Of a DNA stretch of 64,000 nucleotides, positions 17,884 through 25,434 are shown in pieces (positions within the stretch are counted from its first letter, which is position 1; each line of letters begins with the position of its first letter). Below the pieces are notes generated by a model that ran no database searches, had not been told where the DNA came from, and worked only from the letters and a program-made list of their open reading frames with translations. A program made the position numbers and the translations under genes. The DNA is taken from the NCBI RefSeq assembly GCF_000717745.1, contig NZ_JOBH01000010.1, forward strand, positions 434,001 through 498,000, read 5' to 3'. Source of the stretch: Streptomyces violens. Its GTDB lineage: Bacteria > Actinomycetota > Actinomycetes > Streptomycetales > Streptomycetaceae.

Positions 17884-18987
17884 ATGATCCACGGCGAGCG
17901 CGTCAAGCAGGTGCGAGAGATGCACCAGATGACGCAGAGCGAGCTCGCCCGTGTCGTCCCCGGGATGTCGCAGTACCAGCTCTCGCGGATCGAGAAGGGG
18001 AGTGCGCAGCCAGATGAGGAGACAGAGGCTCTTCTGGCTGCGACATTTGGAGTTTCTGTTGATTTTTTCCGGCGTCAGCCGACAGTAAATCTTGAGGCTC
18101 TATCGCCCCAACTTCGAGCCCGCAGCCGACTCACCCAGCGGGCAAAAACAGCGGCAATTCAATGGGCGAAGCTAGTTTACGAAGAATACAGCAACTTGAG
18201 TGCCAGCGCGCGGTCGATCCCTTGTCGGATCCCCATAATGCATGGCATGGACCCTGCTCGGGCCGCTACGGAGACTAGGTCGGTTTTGGGTTTTACGCCC
18301 AACGAGCCGCTCCCTTACCTCATTCTTGCAGTTGAGCGGGCCGGCGTTACCGTTCTAGGTTTGCCTTTTCAGACAGAGAATCTAGATGGATTTTGTGCAT
18401 GGCGAGATTCCGAGCCCATCATCGCCGTTCTTTCCGGCACTCCTGGAGACAGGGCACGTTTCACGGTCGCTCATGAATTGGGTCACCTTGTTCTGCATAA
18501 ACCAGGGCAGACGGGAAGCTCTGTTGAAGCGGAGGCGGATGCCTTCGCTGCGGAACTCCTGACACCGCGCTCTGCACTCGCTCAGGTGATGCCGGCACGT
18601 CCTACGCTGAGCGCACTCGCCATGCTGAAGACGCAGTGGGGGGTGTCCATCAAAAGCCTCATTCGCGGCGCCAGGGAGATTGGCGTGATTGACCAAGAGC
18701 GCGCAATTAGTTTGTACAAGCAGATCAGCGCCCGCGGGTGGAATCGTCAAGAACCTGGACACGTCCCACAGGAGAAGCCCCGAGCCTTTCGTAAGTTGCT
18801 GGAGATTCACTACGGTGCTGGTCTGAGCACTGCGGCTGCCGCGCGCGGTGCTGCATGGTCAGAAGAGCTCACAATGAGGGTGCTTGAGCAGCATGCCACG
18901 GTGGACGAATTGCCTCACGCCCCGGTTCGTTCCGTTTCGAATAGCAACAGTAACGTGATCCAACTGCGTAGCCGCACAGCACTCTAG
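17884..18987 (+). CDS. XRE helix-turn-helix/ImmA-IrrE-type metallopeptidase
   Basis: A 367-residue regulator-protease fusion. Residues 5-62 form an XRE helix-turn-helix (MTQSELARVVPGMSQYQLSRIEKG). Residues about 95-260 are the COG2856/DUF955 zinc peptidase, with HELGH at 197-201 and the downstream acidic EAEADAFAAELL segment. ImmA-type proteases cleave repressors (as in ICEBs1), while XRE-COG2856 fusions also act as antitoxins. The C-terminal 90 residues are extra. Base composition drops in this gene (AT-rich codons are frequent from 18050 on), unlike neighbours, a sign of transfer. It forms a pair with the gene just upstream. Confidence 0.82.
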   Translation: MIHGERVKQVREMHQMTQSELARVVPGMSQYQLSRIEKGSAQPDEETEALLAATFGVSVDFFRRQPTVNLEALSPQLRARSRLTQRAKTAAIQWAKLVYEEYSNLSASARSIPCRIPIMHGMDPARAATETRSVLGFTPNEPLPYLILAVERAGVTVLGLPFQTENLDGFCAWRDSEPIIAVLSGTPGDRARFTVAHELGHLVLHKPGQTGSSVEAEADAFAAELLTPRSALAQVMPARPTLSALAMLKTQWGVSIKSLIRGAREIGVIDQERAISLYKQISARGWNRQEPGHVPQEKPRAFRKLLEIHYGAGLSTAAAARGAAWSEELTMRVLEQHATVDELPHAPVRSVSNSNSNVIQLRSRTAL

Positions 18988-19154
18988 TGAAGCGACGCCA
19001 ATGGCCTCAGTAGGGTTTGACCTTGGGCGGCTGTGAACGGGGTTGAACGGAAGCGGATAAGGCAACTTGCCAGTGTTGGATGCGCCGCCCTCTTGCGTGG
19101 GCGAGAGCAGGGGCACACTTTTTCCAACTGTGTTAGCTAGGAGCTGCTGCAGCC

Positions 19155-19170
19155 GACTGACGCGTCAGTC
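19155..19170. promoter_or_regulatory. Perfect 16-bp palindrome
   Basis: GACTGACGCGTCAGTC is a perfect palindrome in the 302-base space between two converging genes (18988-19289). Its TGACG/CGTCA arms match the operator-like palindromes at 24016 and 25388. No gene start is near, so its role is unclear. The rest of the space holds nothing I can identify. Confidence 0.4.
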
Positions 19171-19289
19171 AGGGAGAGCCGCTTGTTGATGTCAGCTGTA
19201 GGTGTCAGAAGCGCCCTGATCCGATAGCTCTACATAGATCGGTCACCGAGAGACGTACCTACTGCGCTACGGCGGGCCACGTCAAAAGT

Positions 19290-20633
19290 TCAATTGCCGC
19301 CAGGTTGGCCGTTGACCCATGGAACAGTGGACACCACGCCAGCATACTTGTTTGGGTCCACCGGATCCCTGTACGAGCCATTGAATCCAATTCTGCCAAG
19401 GATGGCAAGGGAAACGTATTGGCAGGTCAATTCCCACGCTTCAACCCATGCGTCAGTGCTAAACTTTTGCTTATGTCGGGATGGGTGGATTACGCCGTTG
19501 CGCATTCGGGTTAGAACTTCTGGCCCTGTGAGACATGGAGGATTAGCGCCTGACGCGGCAGATTTCAGCCTCGAAAGGATTGCAGGAATTTGACCGTCGA
19601 TGCTGTAGGTTCTCAGCAAAGCTGAAATATTTTCGTGGGCGGCCGCAGATTTGTATTGACTAGAGGTTAGAGTCCTGTTTTCCTCGACCAGCTTCTCGTA
19701 TGCCATTAGTTCTAGCGCTGCCTGGCCAGCTGAAACCGCGATGTTGACTGGCATCGGATCGTTTGCTTCCAGGTAGTAATGTACTGCGTTAGACAGCAGG
19801 TCGCGACTGAATTCGTCACTCCATAGGTCACCCACGAGCGAGAAGATATCGGCGAGATCGGAATAGCGAGTCTCGTCAACCAGTCGATGTGCCCCAGACC
19901 AGGGCCTGATGTGGAAGACTCTCCAGTCTCGCCAGGCCACTTCGCCGCCAGAGTTGAATCCTAGTCCGAGGCACGGGGTAATTTGGCGGCCAAAGGAGAA
20001 GCTCAGCACGCACCTCAATAGGTGAAATGCGCTGGAAATCTCTTCCTGTGACATAGGGGTACTGTCGTGGCGAGTTAGCTCGCCAGTATGCGTTGTGGCG
20101 TACCCCCCACGATCACGGAGTTGGTCACGGATGGCTCGCCGATCCGGGCGAGAATCCAGAATGAACATCCAATCTGCGGCACGGAATGCGAGACGACCAT
20201 TCCAGCTCCTGCCTCCTGGTTCACTTAGCCAGTGGCCGTTCACATCGGGCATATTCGGAACGTGAAAAGTCACCCTGCGAATATCCTCTCCAGTGCCGAC
20301 AGTCGTGTTCTTCATGCGTCCACTGGCGCGCAAAAGAGGTTTTGAATCTTCATTGTCGGACAGGATTTCTGAGCCGATCGTTACTGTGTCAGGAATCTCA
20401 ACAGTAAATTCTTCAGTGATGTCCCACGTGTTGAGTTCAGGGCTGTCAGTTGAGAACTCATACGTAATTTGCGGCGTAGGTAGCCATTCCCATCGAATAA
20501 CCCCTTCGACGGGGAATCGTTGGCCGTCTTGAGTTACTACGAGCTCACCCGCATGTAGAAGAAGCGGCTCATTGGCGGCGCCTAGTGGAGGATCTGCTTG
20601 GATAGCGTTGGCTGCTTCGTTCGGAGTCATAGA
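19290..20633 (-). CDS. HEPN-motif protein, candidate abortive-infection factor
   Basis: A 447-residue protein with low GC for Streptomyces. The N-terminal half is beta-rich (residues 20-150: VVTQDGQRFPVEGVIRWEWL and similar), the C-terminal half helical. Near the end is RNGVIH (residues 378-383), the R-x4-H motif of HEPN ribonucleases, followed by PSRHKQ. A beta-rich N-terminus plus C-terminal HEPN resembles the ApeA-type single-gene phage defence proteins; this match is by eye. The frame opens at 20696, but ATG 20633 (MTPNEAANA) is the better start. It stands alone, read opposite to its left neighbours, on mobile DNA. Confidence 0.62.
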   Translation of the reverse strand, partial: SMTPNEAANAIQADPPLGAANEPLLLHAGELVVTQDGQRFPVEGVIRWEWLPTPQITYEFSTDSPELNTWDITEEFTVEIPDTVTIGSEILSDNEDSKPLLRASGRMKNTTVGTGEDIRRVTFHVPNMPDVNGHWLSEPGGRSWNGRLAFRAADWMFILDSRPDRRAIRDQLRDRGGYATTHTGELTRHDSTPMSQEEISSAFHLLRCVLSFSFGRQITPCLGLGFNSGGEVAWRDWRVFHIRPWSGAHRLVDETRYSDLADIFSLVGDLWSDEFSRDLLSNAVHYYLEANDPMPVNIAVSAGQAALELMAYEKLVEENRTLTSSQYKSAAAHENISALLRTYSIDGQIPAILSRLKSAASGANPPCLTGPEVLTRMRNGVIHPSRHKQKFSTDAWVEAWELTCQYVSLAILGRIGFNGSYRDPVDPNKYAGVVSTVPWVNGQPGGN

Positions 20634-21140
20634 ATCAGGGTGGCACGCAGCACGTTCCGCGGCGAGCGGAATCCGTACGTTGTCCTCGATGCGCAAGCTT
20701 CCCTGCGAGGTCGGCGGAACAGCTTTGGGCTGGAGCTGCTGTGGGGCGAGTGATCATGGCCCCGTAAGCTTGCGGCGCGTCGGGTAGTCCGTGGGTCTGC
20801 CCGCTGAAGCATGACGTTGGGGCCGTGATCGTAGAGGCCTGACCTAACGCGGCTGCCTAAAGCCGTGGAGCCGACCGCCCCAGCCCCGTGTGCCCCTCTC
20901 TGACATCAGGTGGCTGCATGCCGTGTGCGCGGTACGGGCGCCGACCGGGCTGGAGCGGGGCGGAGACAGGAGCGGCCGTGGGCCGGGCCGCGCGCGGTGA
21001 GCGGAGCGGGTCGCCTTGAAACCGTAAAGAAGGTGGTTTCTCAGCCTGGCTGTTGTGTTGGTGGCCGCTGTGGGGGGCGTCGAGATGAGTCGGCCGCTTT
21101 GCTGCGGACTGTCTCTGGTGGGCTGGCGAGCTGGGAAGGC
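20634..21140. other. Noncoding stretch
   Basis: About 500 bases with no convincing gene, hairpin or repeat. It must hold the promoter of the HEPN gene. Confidence 0.4.
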
Positions 21141-21731
21141 TCATGCCCTGTTGCCGTCTTCGGAGCGCGCCGGCGGCAGCAGTAGGTCCCGCTCAGGATG
21201 CTTCTCGCCGGTGGCGTTGCCCTGGACGCCGAGGTCTGTGCGGGCTGCTTCGTGGAAGTTGTTGATCGCGCGGAACACGGAGCGGTGGCGGCTGCGCCAC
21301 TCCTCCAAGGTGCCCTCGATCTTGCCCGTCGCCTGCCAGTCGATCTCCCCGGCGATGGCGTTGAGCTCGTGGGCCGCCTCTATGACGTCGTCGCCTCCGA
21401 GGAGCATGATCCGCTCGAAGGAGCGTCCCCTCAGGCGGCTCGCCTCCAGATGCTCCACGAGCATCTCTTCCTGCGTCTTGTCCGCTGCGCGGATTCCCGC
21501 GCGGTCTTCGTAGAGCTGGACGGCCAGGAAGATGACCGCCCTCATCCGGTCGATGTAGCCCTCGTAGGCGCTGAGCTTCCTGTCGTCCCAGCGCGTCAGC
21601 AGCTCGTACCTGGTCCGGTTCCGCTCGGACAGGTAGCTCCCGACGTACGACGTCAGCGCGCCGAGCAGTACAGCGGCGATCGTGACTAGCTGCTCGCCGG
21701 CTCCCACGGCGCCCCCCGACCCAGCACTCAT
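21141..21731 (-). CDS. Membrane-anchored hypothetical protein
   Basis: A 196-residue protein of unknown function. Residues about 14-33 (LVTIAAVLLGALTSYVGSYL) are one membrane helix, followed by SERNRTRYELLTRWDDRKLSAYEGYIDRMR, a basic-aromatic helical segment often seen in actinomycete small anchored proteins. The remaining 140 residues are helical with many charged residues and probably cytoplasmic. Codon use is normal. It has no obvious operon partner. Confidence 0.7.
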   Translation of the reverse strand: MSAGSGGAVGAGEQLVTIAAVLLGALTSYVGSYLSERNRTRYELLTRWDDRKLSAYEGYIDRMRAVIFLAVQLYEDRAGIRAADKTQEEMLVEHLEASRLRGRSFERIMLLGGDDVIEAAHELNAIAGEIDWQATGKIEGTLEEWRSRHRSVFRAINNFHEAARTDLGVQGNATGEKHPERDLLLPPARSEDGNRA

Positions 21732-21991
21732 GCTTCAGACCCAACACTCATCTTGATGTGTTGAGGATCTTAGGCATGATCGCGACAACGCGGTTCGATG
21801 ATGGCTGGAAAGGGATGTCGAGTGGCTTGGGGGAGGCGTACCCGGCCAGAGAGGTGTCTCGTATTGCGGATCAGGGGACAGTGGCACGGCGGGCGTGCAG
21901 GGGGGCCGCTGTCCTGTGTCATCGAACCTTGATCTTTGCCAGCGAACCTTGGTGATCATTAGGTTGTCTCACCGAAGTCACCGAAGTTTGA

Positions 21992-22436
21992 GTGGCACGC
22001 CGTGCTGGGGCGTCAGGGGTGGGAGTGGGGGAGCTTGCGGGAGCGTACGCAGGTCCGGACCTTGTGGCGTTCGACCTGGAGCTCTTCGAAGACGACGTAC
22101 GGGTCTGGCGGCCTCTCGGCTGTTGTTGGGGTGTCCGTTTCGAGCTGGTGGCGCCCGTGCGGCCGTTCCGATGGCCCAAGGGTGGGAAGAGCCTCGCGGG
22201 CCAGTACTTCTGCGCCACGACCGCTGTGCACATCGGGTACGAGTTGTGGCTGGGGCAGGACCGGATGATCCTCCTCGACGCTGATCCGCAGGTGCAGGCG
22301 TCTTATGGCAGCCGTTCTGGCTGCCCTGGCACGACAGCTACCGCAGGCGCCGTGATGCGCCCGCCTACTCCGTACGCCTCGTGGACGGGCGGGCTTGCGA
22401 CCGCGGCCATGTACCGGCCGCACACACAAGACCACC
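21992..22436 (+). pseudogene. Frameshifted, truncated TnsA-like endonuclease gene
   Basis: The frame from GTG 21992 gives VAFDLELFEDDVRVWRPLG, FELVAPVRPFRWPKG, and GYELWLGQDRMILLDADPQV, matching the N-terminus of Streptomyces TnsA-like transposase endonucleases as I know them. After about base 22300 the same family sequence continues only in another frame: QPFWLPWHDSYRRRRDAPAY and SVRLVDGRACDRG. A frameshift near 22298-22308 therefore breaks the gene, and it is cut off near 22436, before the next gene. It is a dead relic of a Tn7-like module or a lone TnsA-like gene. Confidence 0.75.
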
Positions 22437-22451
22437 GAGAGGATCCGACTG

Positions 22452-22946
22452 ATGAACCGTCCCAAGGCGAGCGGGAAGACGATAGCCAAGCAGGTCGCCG
22501 CGCTCGTAGCCATCCTTGGATTCTTCGCACTGTCGCTGTGGCTCGGTGACGACCTGTGGGACCTGGCCGCACACTCGACGGCGACCGACATCGGATTCGG
22601 CGTCACCGTCGGCGTGCTGCTCCCGATCACGTTCACGGCCGCCAAGCGCTCCTTCCGCCGTTTCAACTCCGCCGGGAGTGAGCGCTCGTCTCGATGGGCC
22701 GTGGCCGGCATCGCGTACGCGGCCGTGGCCGTGGTGAGCGCGCTGGCCGTTGCCCGCTCGATCCCCGGACGAAAGAGCTCCTCGAAGCCCTGCCTCAACG
22801 AGTGGGAACCCTGCTGGGTGAACCACCACCATCCGGGGGCCTTCATCGTGACACTCGGCAGCTTGGCCGCGACGGCGGCCCTCATGAGCTGGGGGCCGAG
22901 CTGGATGTCCAAGCTGCGCGCCCAGTCCCGCCGGTTCCGCCGGTAG
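22452..22946 (+). CDS. Small integral membrane protein, hypothetical
   Basis: A 164-residue protein with four likely membrane helices (near residues 10-30, 45-65, 78-97 and 130-150). Between the last two is a short loop with two cysteines (KPCLNEWEPCWVNHHHPG) that would face outside and could form a disulfide. The C-terminus is very basic (SKLRAQSRRFRR), as expected for a cytoplasmic tail. Function unknown. The ATG at 22452 starts a clean reading after the TnsA-like relic. Confidence 0.65.
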   Translation: MNRPKASGKTIAKQVAALVAILGFFALSLWLGDDLWDLAAHSTATDIGFGVTVGVLLPITFTAAKRSFRRFNSAGSERSSRWAVAGIAYAAVAVVSALAVARSIPGRKSSSKPCLNEWEPCWVNHHHPGAFIVTLGSLAATAALMSWGPSWMSKLRAQSRRFRR

Positions 22947-23160
22947 CCGCCGAGGTCGGCGGAGTGGGGAGGGGATGTGTTCGGAACCGCCAGGAGATCG
23001 CACGGTCTTCTCTGCGAATCTCAAGATCCCCGACAGCGTCGACTCTGAGAGCGCCAACGAGCTACCGCTCAAGCTTCAGGGGCACACGCTCAGGGCTCGA
23101 AGGCACAGGACAGCCGCCCCTCGCCATGATCGCCGCGCCCAGCCCACTAAAATCGAACCT

Positions 23161-23493
23161 ATGAACGATCGGCTGCCGTCTCGCCTGGAGATGCTGCGCT
23201 TCCTGCAGCGGGTTCAGCTGCAGCAGCTCGATCAGACGCGGCGGTGGATCGAGCAGGAAGAGGTACCGCAGACGACACAGCCGCAGCGCGCGGTGCCGCC
23301 ACCGCCCGAGTGGAAGCTTGAGCGTGAGCGTCTTGGCGGCCGCGACGCTGCGCCCGTGTACGTACACCTCGGTGACTGCGGGCTGGGGAAGGGTGGTGGC
23401 CTCACCAGGGAGCAGGCCTTGCACGCCCTCGCGCAGGGAGTCGGCGCTTGCCCGTACTGCCGGCCGGACACCGCGCTCGGGATCATCGACTGA
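23161..23493 (+). CDS. DUF6233 family protein
   Basis: A 110-residue cytoplasmic protein. It has the DUF6233 layout common in Streptomyces: an N-terminal helix (LEMLRFLQRVQLQQLDQTRRWI), a Pro-rich linker ending in PPPPEWKLE, then VYVHLGDCGLGKGGGLTREQALHALAQG and the cysteine end ACPYCRPDTALGI. Three cysteines (GDC and CPYC) suggest metal binding. Function unknown; these genes are frequent on plasmids and integrated elements. The ATG at 23161 is chosen because the upstream part of the open frame lacks the family pattern. Confidence 0.8.
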   Translation: MNDRLPSRLEMLRFLQRVQLQQLDQTRRWIEQEEVPQTTQPQRAVPPPPEWKLERERLGGRDAAPVYVHLGDCGLGKGGGLTREQALHALAQGVGACPYCRPDTALGIID

Positions 23494-23521
23494 CCGGAGC
23501 GGCTGCGCCGAGCCCTTCGCG

Positions 23522-23980
23522 CTACAGGAAGAGGCTGAATGCCTTATCCACTGACCAGACCTGCCAGCTCATGGCGAACAGGGCGACCAGCGAAATCAGC
23601 GCCATCATCAAGTTCTGTCCCTGCTCGGCCCAGTCGTGGATCATGAGCACGAGGTAGATGAGGTTCAGGACGAAGCCGGCGACGAGCGCGATGGGTGTGA
23701 GGAAGCCGAGGATGAGGCCGAGCCCGAGAGCGAGCTCGGCGTAGGCGACGACGTAGGCCATGACCCGCGGATGCGGCTTGACCAGGCGATCGAAGCTGCT
23801 CCGTACGAAGGGCCAGCGGTGCTTCGCGGCGATGCCCGCCGCCCACGTCACACCGCCACCCTTGAACCACTCCTTCTTGTCCTTGTGGCGCCAGCTCTCC
23901 AGCCACCACAAGCCAAGCCCGATGCGTAGCACGGCAAGCCACTCGGCGCTGCTGAGCCAGATCGTCTGCACTGTGCGCAC
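23522..23980 (-). CDS. DoxX-like membrane protein
   Basis: A 152-residue membrane protein with four helices. The N-terminal helix carries AVLRIGLGLWWLESWRHKDKKEWF, the typical opening of DoxX/TQO-small-subunit-like proteins, and ELALGLGLILGFLTPIALVAG (given as a region near residue 95) is the conserved helix 3 area. DoxX relatives are linked to quinone redox or detoxification, but the reaction is not known here. An operator-like palindrome lies 36 bases upstream (24016-24030) and closely matches one before the amidohydrolase gene, so both may answer to one regulator. The GTG/ATG choice is clear: ATG at 23980. Confidence 0.8.
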   Translation of the reverse strand: MRTVQTIWLSSAEWLAVLRIGLGLWWLESWRHKDKKEWFKGGGVTWAAGIAAKHRWPFVRSSFDRLVKPHPRVMAYVVAYAELALGLGLILGFLTPIALVAGFVLNLIYLVLMIHDWAEQGQNLMMALISLVALFAMSWQVWSVDKAFSLFL

Positions 23981-24015
23981 CTCCCGCGTCGTCCGTCAGG
24001 TGTCAGGTGCGCGAC

Positions 24016-24030
24016 CTGACGGGGCGTCAG
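24016..24030. promoter_or_regulatory. Operator-like palindrome before the DoxX gene
   Basis: CTGACGGGGCGTCAG is an inverted repeat with arms CTGACG/CGTCAG-like, 14 of 15 bases identical to CTGACGGGCCGTCAG at 25388-25402. The arms look like sites of TetR-type repressors. No TetR gene is seen in the element. Confidence 0.55.
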
Positions 24031-24405
24031 TTCAGCGCATCGGTGTTGAGGGTGCAAGGGGTTGGTTGTCGGCGCATGTGGGGGCTGCGGTACGCGAAAG
24101 CCCGTCTCGTCCGAGGTGCGTTCATTGCGAGCCGGGCTTTGGCGTGGAGCTCAGGTTCGGGTTGCGCCGTCCCCGATCCGGCGCGGCGGATGGCCCACTG
24201 TCAGCCGCGCACGACCCCTGTGAGCCTGCCGCGCAGTGCAACATGATCGGCCTCAAGTAGGCCGCGGGCCCAACTTGCTCGGACTCCCGTCGGAAGTCTC
24301 AGGGCAGGGTGCGGTGAGGCGTACGGCCGCCCGCTCTCGCGTACGCGCGAGAACTCGCCCACCGCAAGGCAGATCCTCACCCAGGTCGGCACTCGGCAGC
24401 TCGGA
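24031..24405. other. Noncoding stretch
   Basis: About 375 bases with no convincing gene on either strand and no strong hairpin. Confidence 0.4.
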
Positions 24406-24765
24406 TCATCCGAATGCATCCGCCGGCAGCAACGGACCATCGTCGTCCCCTCCCTCCCCACCACTCTTGCCGTCCGGTGCCGACGCTTGGAGGCGCTCAC
24501 CACGGCTTTCCGCGATCCGCAGCACGTCGGAAAGGGACTCGACCAGGCGGTTGGCGAGGTAGCGGACTTCTTCGAGGGATGCCTTGGGGGCGCTGAGGAC
24601 CTCCTCGGCGTGCTCGATGAGCGCGGTGCCCATGCCGAGCTGTATGGCCTCCATGTTGTCGGCCAGCTGCCACATGTACCCGTTGCTCTGGTCCGTGCTG
24701 AGGTAACAGGGCTTGCCGTCCGGTCGGGACCAAGGCAGCAGCCGGACCACGTGCGTCTGACTCAT
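24406..24765 (-). CDS. Small hypothetical protein, second gene of a coupled pair
   Basis: A 119-residue soluble protein of unknown function. It begins MSQTHVVRLLPWSRPDGKPCYLSTD and has a long helical middle (EAIQLGMGTALIEHAEEVLS and the region following). The acidic C-terminus (GGEGGDDDGPLL) is disordered. The ATG overlaps the stop of the 98-residue gene as ATGA, so both are one operon under the operators at 25216-25252. Similar paired small genes occur in many Streptomyces near regulator genes. Confidence 0.75.
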   Translation of the reverse strand: MSQTHVVRLLPWSRPDGKPCYLSTDQSNGYMWQLADNMEAIQLGMGTALIEHAEEVLSAPKASLEEVRYLANRLVESLSDVLRIAESRGERLQASAPDGKSGGEGGDDDGPLLPADAFG

Positions 24766-25058
24766 GCGATCACCTCCGCGACGTGCTGGCCTTTCCACCA
24801 TGCGTCGAGTGGGCCCCCGGCGAACCGACGCCGCTCTTCCTGCTGCCGTTCGTGAGCGAGTACGTAAGGACGAACGAGGGGGAGGTCCCAGGTCAGCTCT
24901 GCTTGCTGGTGCACCTCGCCGCTGATGTGGCGGGGCCGGGAGTGATGCGTGCGGTAGGGACCTGCCCCCGGGCATGTGGCCGCGGTTCGGTGTCGCCCAG
25001 GCGCCGGCAGTAACCAGCGCAGGACCGCAACGAAGAATCCAGCGATACGGTGTGGCAT
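24762..25058 (-). CDS. Small hypothetical protein, first gene of a coupled pair
   Basis: A 98-residue protein. The N-terminus is hydrophobic then basic (MPHRIAGFFVAVLRWLLPAPGRHR), possibly a membrane-associating helix. The middle holds HQQAELTWDLPLVRPYVLAH and then ERQQEERRR, a pattern I have seen in Streptomyces small proteins of unknown role. It is followed by an ATGA overlap with the 119-residue gene. Its upstream region carries two inverted repeats, one of which matches the site of the GntR gene at 29155. Confidence 0.7.
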   Translation of the reverse strand: MPHRIAGFFVAVLRWLLPAPGRHRTAATCPGAGPYRTHHSRPRHISGEVHQQAELTWDLPLVRPYVLAHERQQEERRRFAGGPLDAWWKGQHVAEVIA

Positions 25059-25215
25059 GACGACCTGCTCTCAGGTTGGCCATGCCCCCGGACCGGTCAC
25101 GCGGTCGCGGGGGCTGTGTGTTTTCGGCATGCGGAGTGGCCCGTTCGGATCAGCGCAGAGCCTGGAACGCAGGCTCGGTTGCGCTTCGACACAGAAGGGC
25201 ACAGCGGTGCCGTCA

Positions 25216-25252
25216 CCAGGTGTGATCACCTGGCGTAAATCTAGTTAACTAG
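25216..25252. promoter_or_regulatory. Two inverted repeats upstream of the small gene pair
   Basis: CCAGGTGTGATCACCTGG (25216-25233, arms of 7) and the perfect palindrome CTAGTTAACTAG (25241-25252) lie in the 376-base space between the leftward pair and the amidohydrolase gene. CTAGTTAAC also occurs just before the GntR gene at 29155, so that regulator probably acts here too. Confidence 0.6.
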
Positions 25253-25387
25253 CTTAGGGGGCGGGGGGGCGGCGCGCTACACAATCGGTCGACGGCTTGG
25301 TGCCCGCGCCGGGGCGTCGCCTCGCTTACCCGTGAAGGAGGGCCCGCTCTTCTCTTGTTGCTTGCAGGGGTCGTCTATACCCTCCAC

Positions 25388-25415
25388 CTGACGGGCCGTC
25401 AGATCGGTGACCGAT
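25388..25415. promoter_or_regulatory. Tandem operator palindromes before the amidohydrolase gene
   Basis: CTGACGGGCCGTCAG (25388-25402) is directly followed by ATCGGTGACCGAT (25403-25415), both perfect odd palindromes, ending 19 bases before the GTG start. The first is nearly the same as the site before the DoxX gene. Repressor binding is inferred. Confidence 0.65.
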
Positions 25416-25434
25416 TGACCCTCGGGAGGGCTCT

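Noticed and set aside
24766..25083. N-terminal extension of the 119-residue gene
   Set aside because: It overlaps the better-supported 98-residue gene in another frame, and the ATGA overlap fixes the start at 24765.
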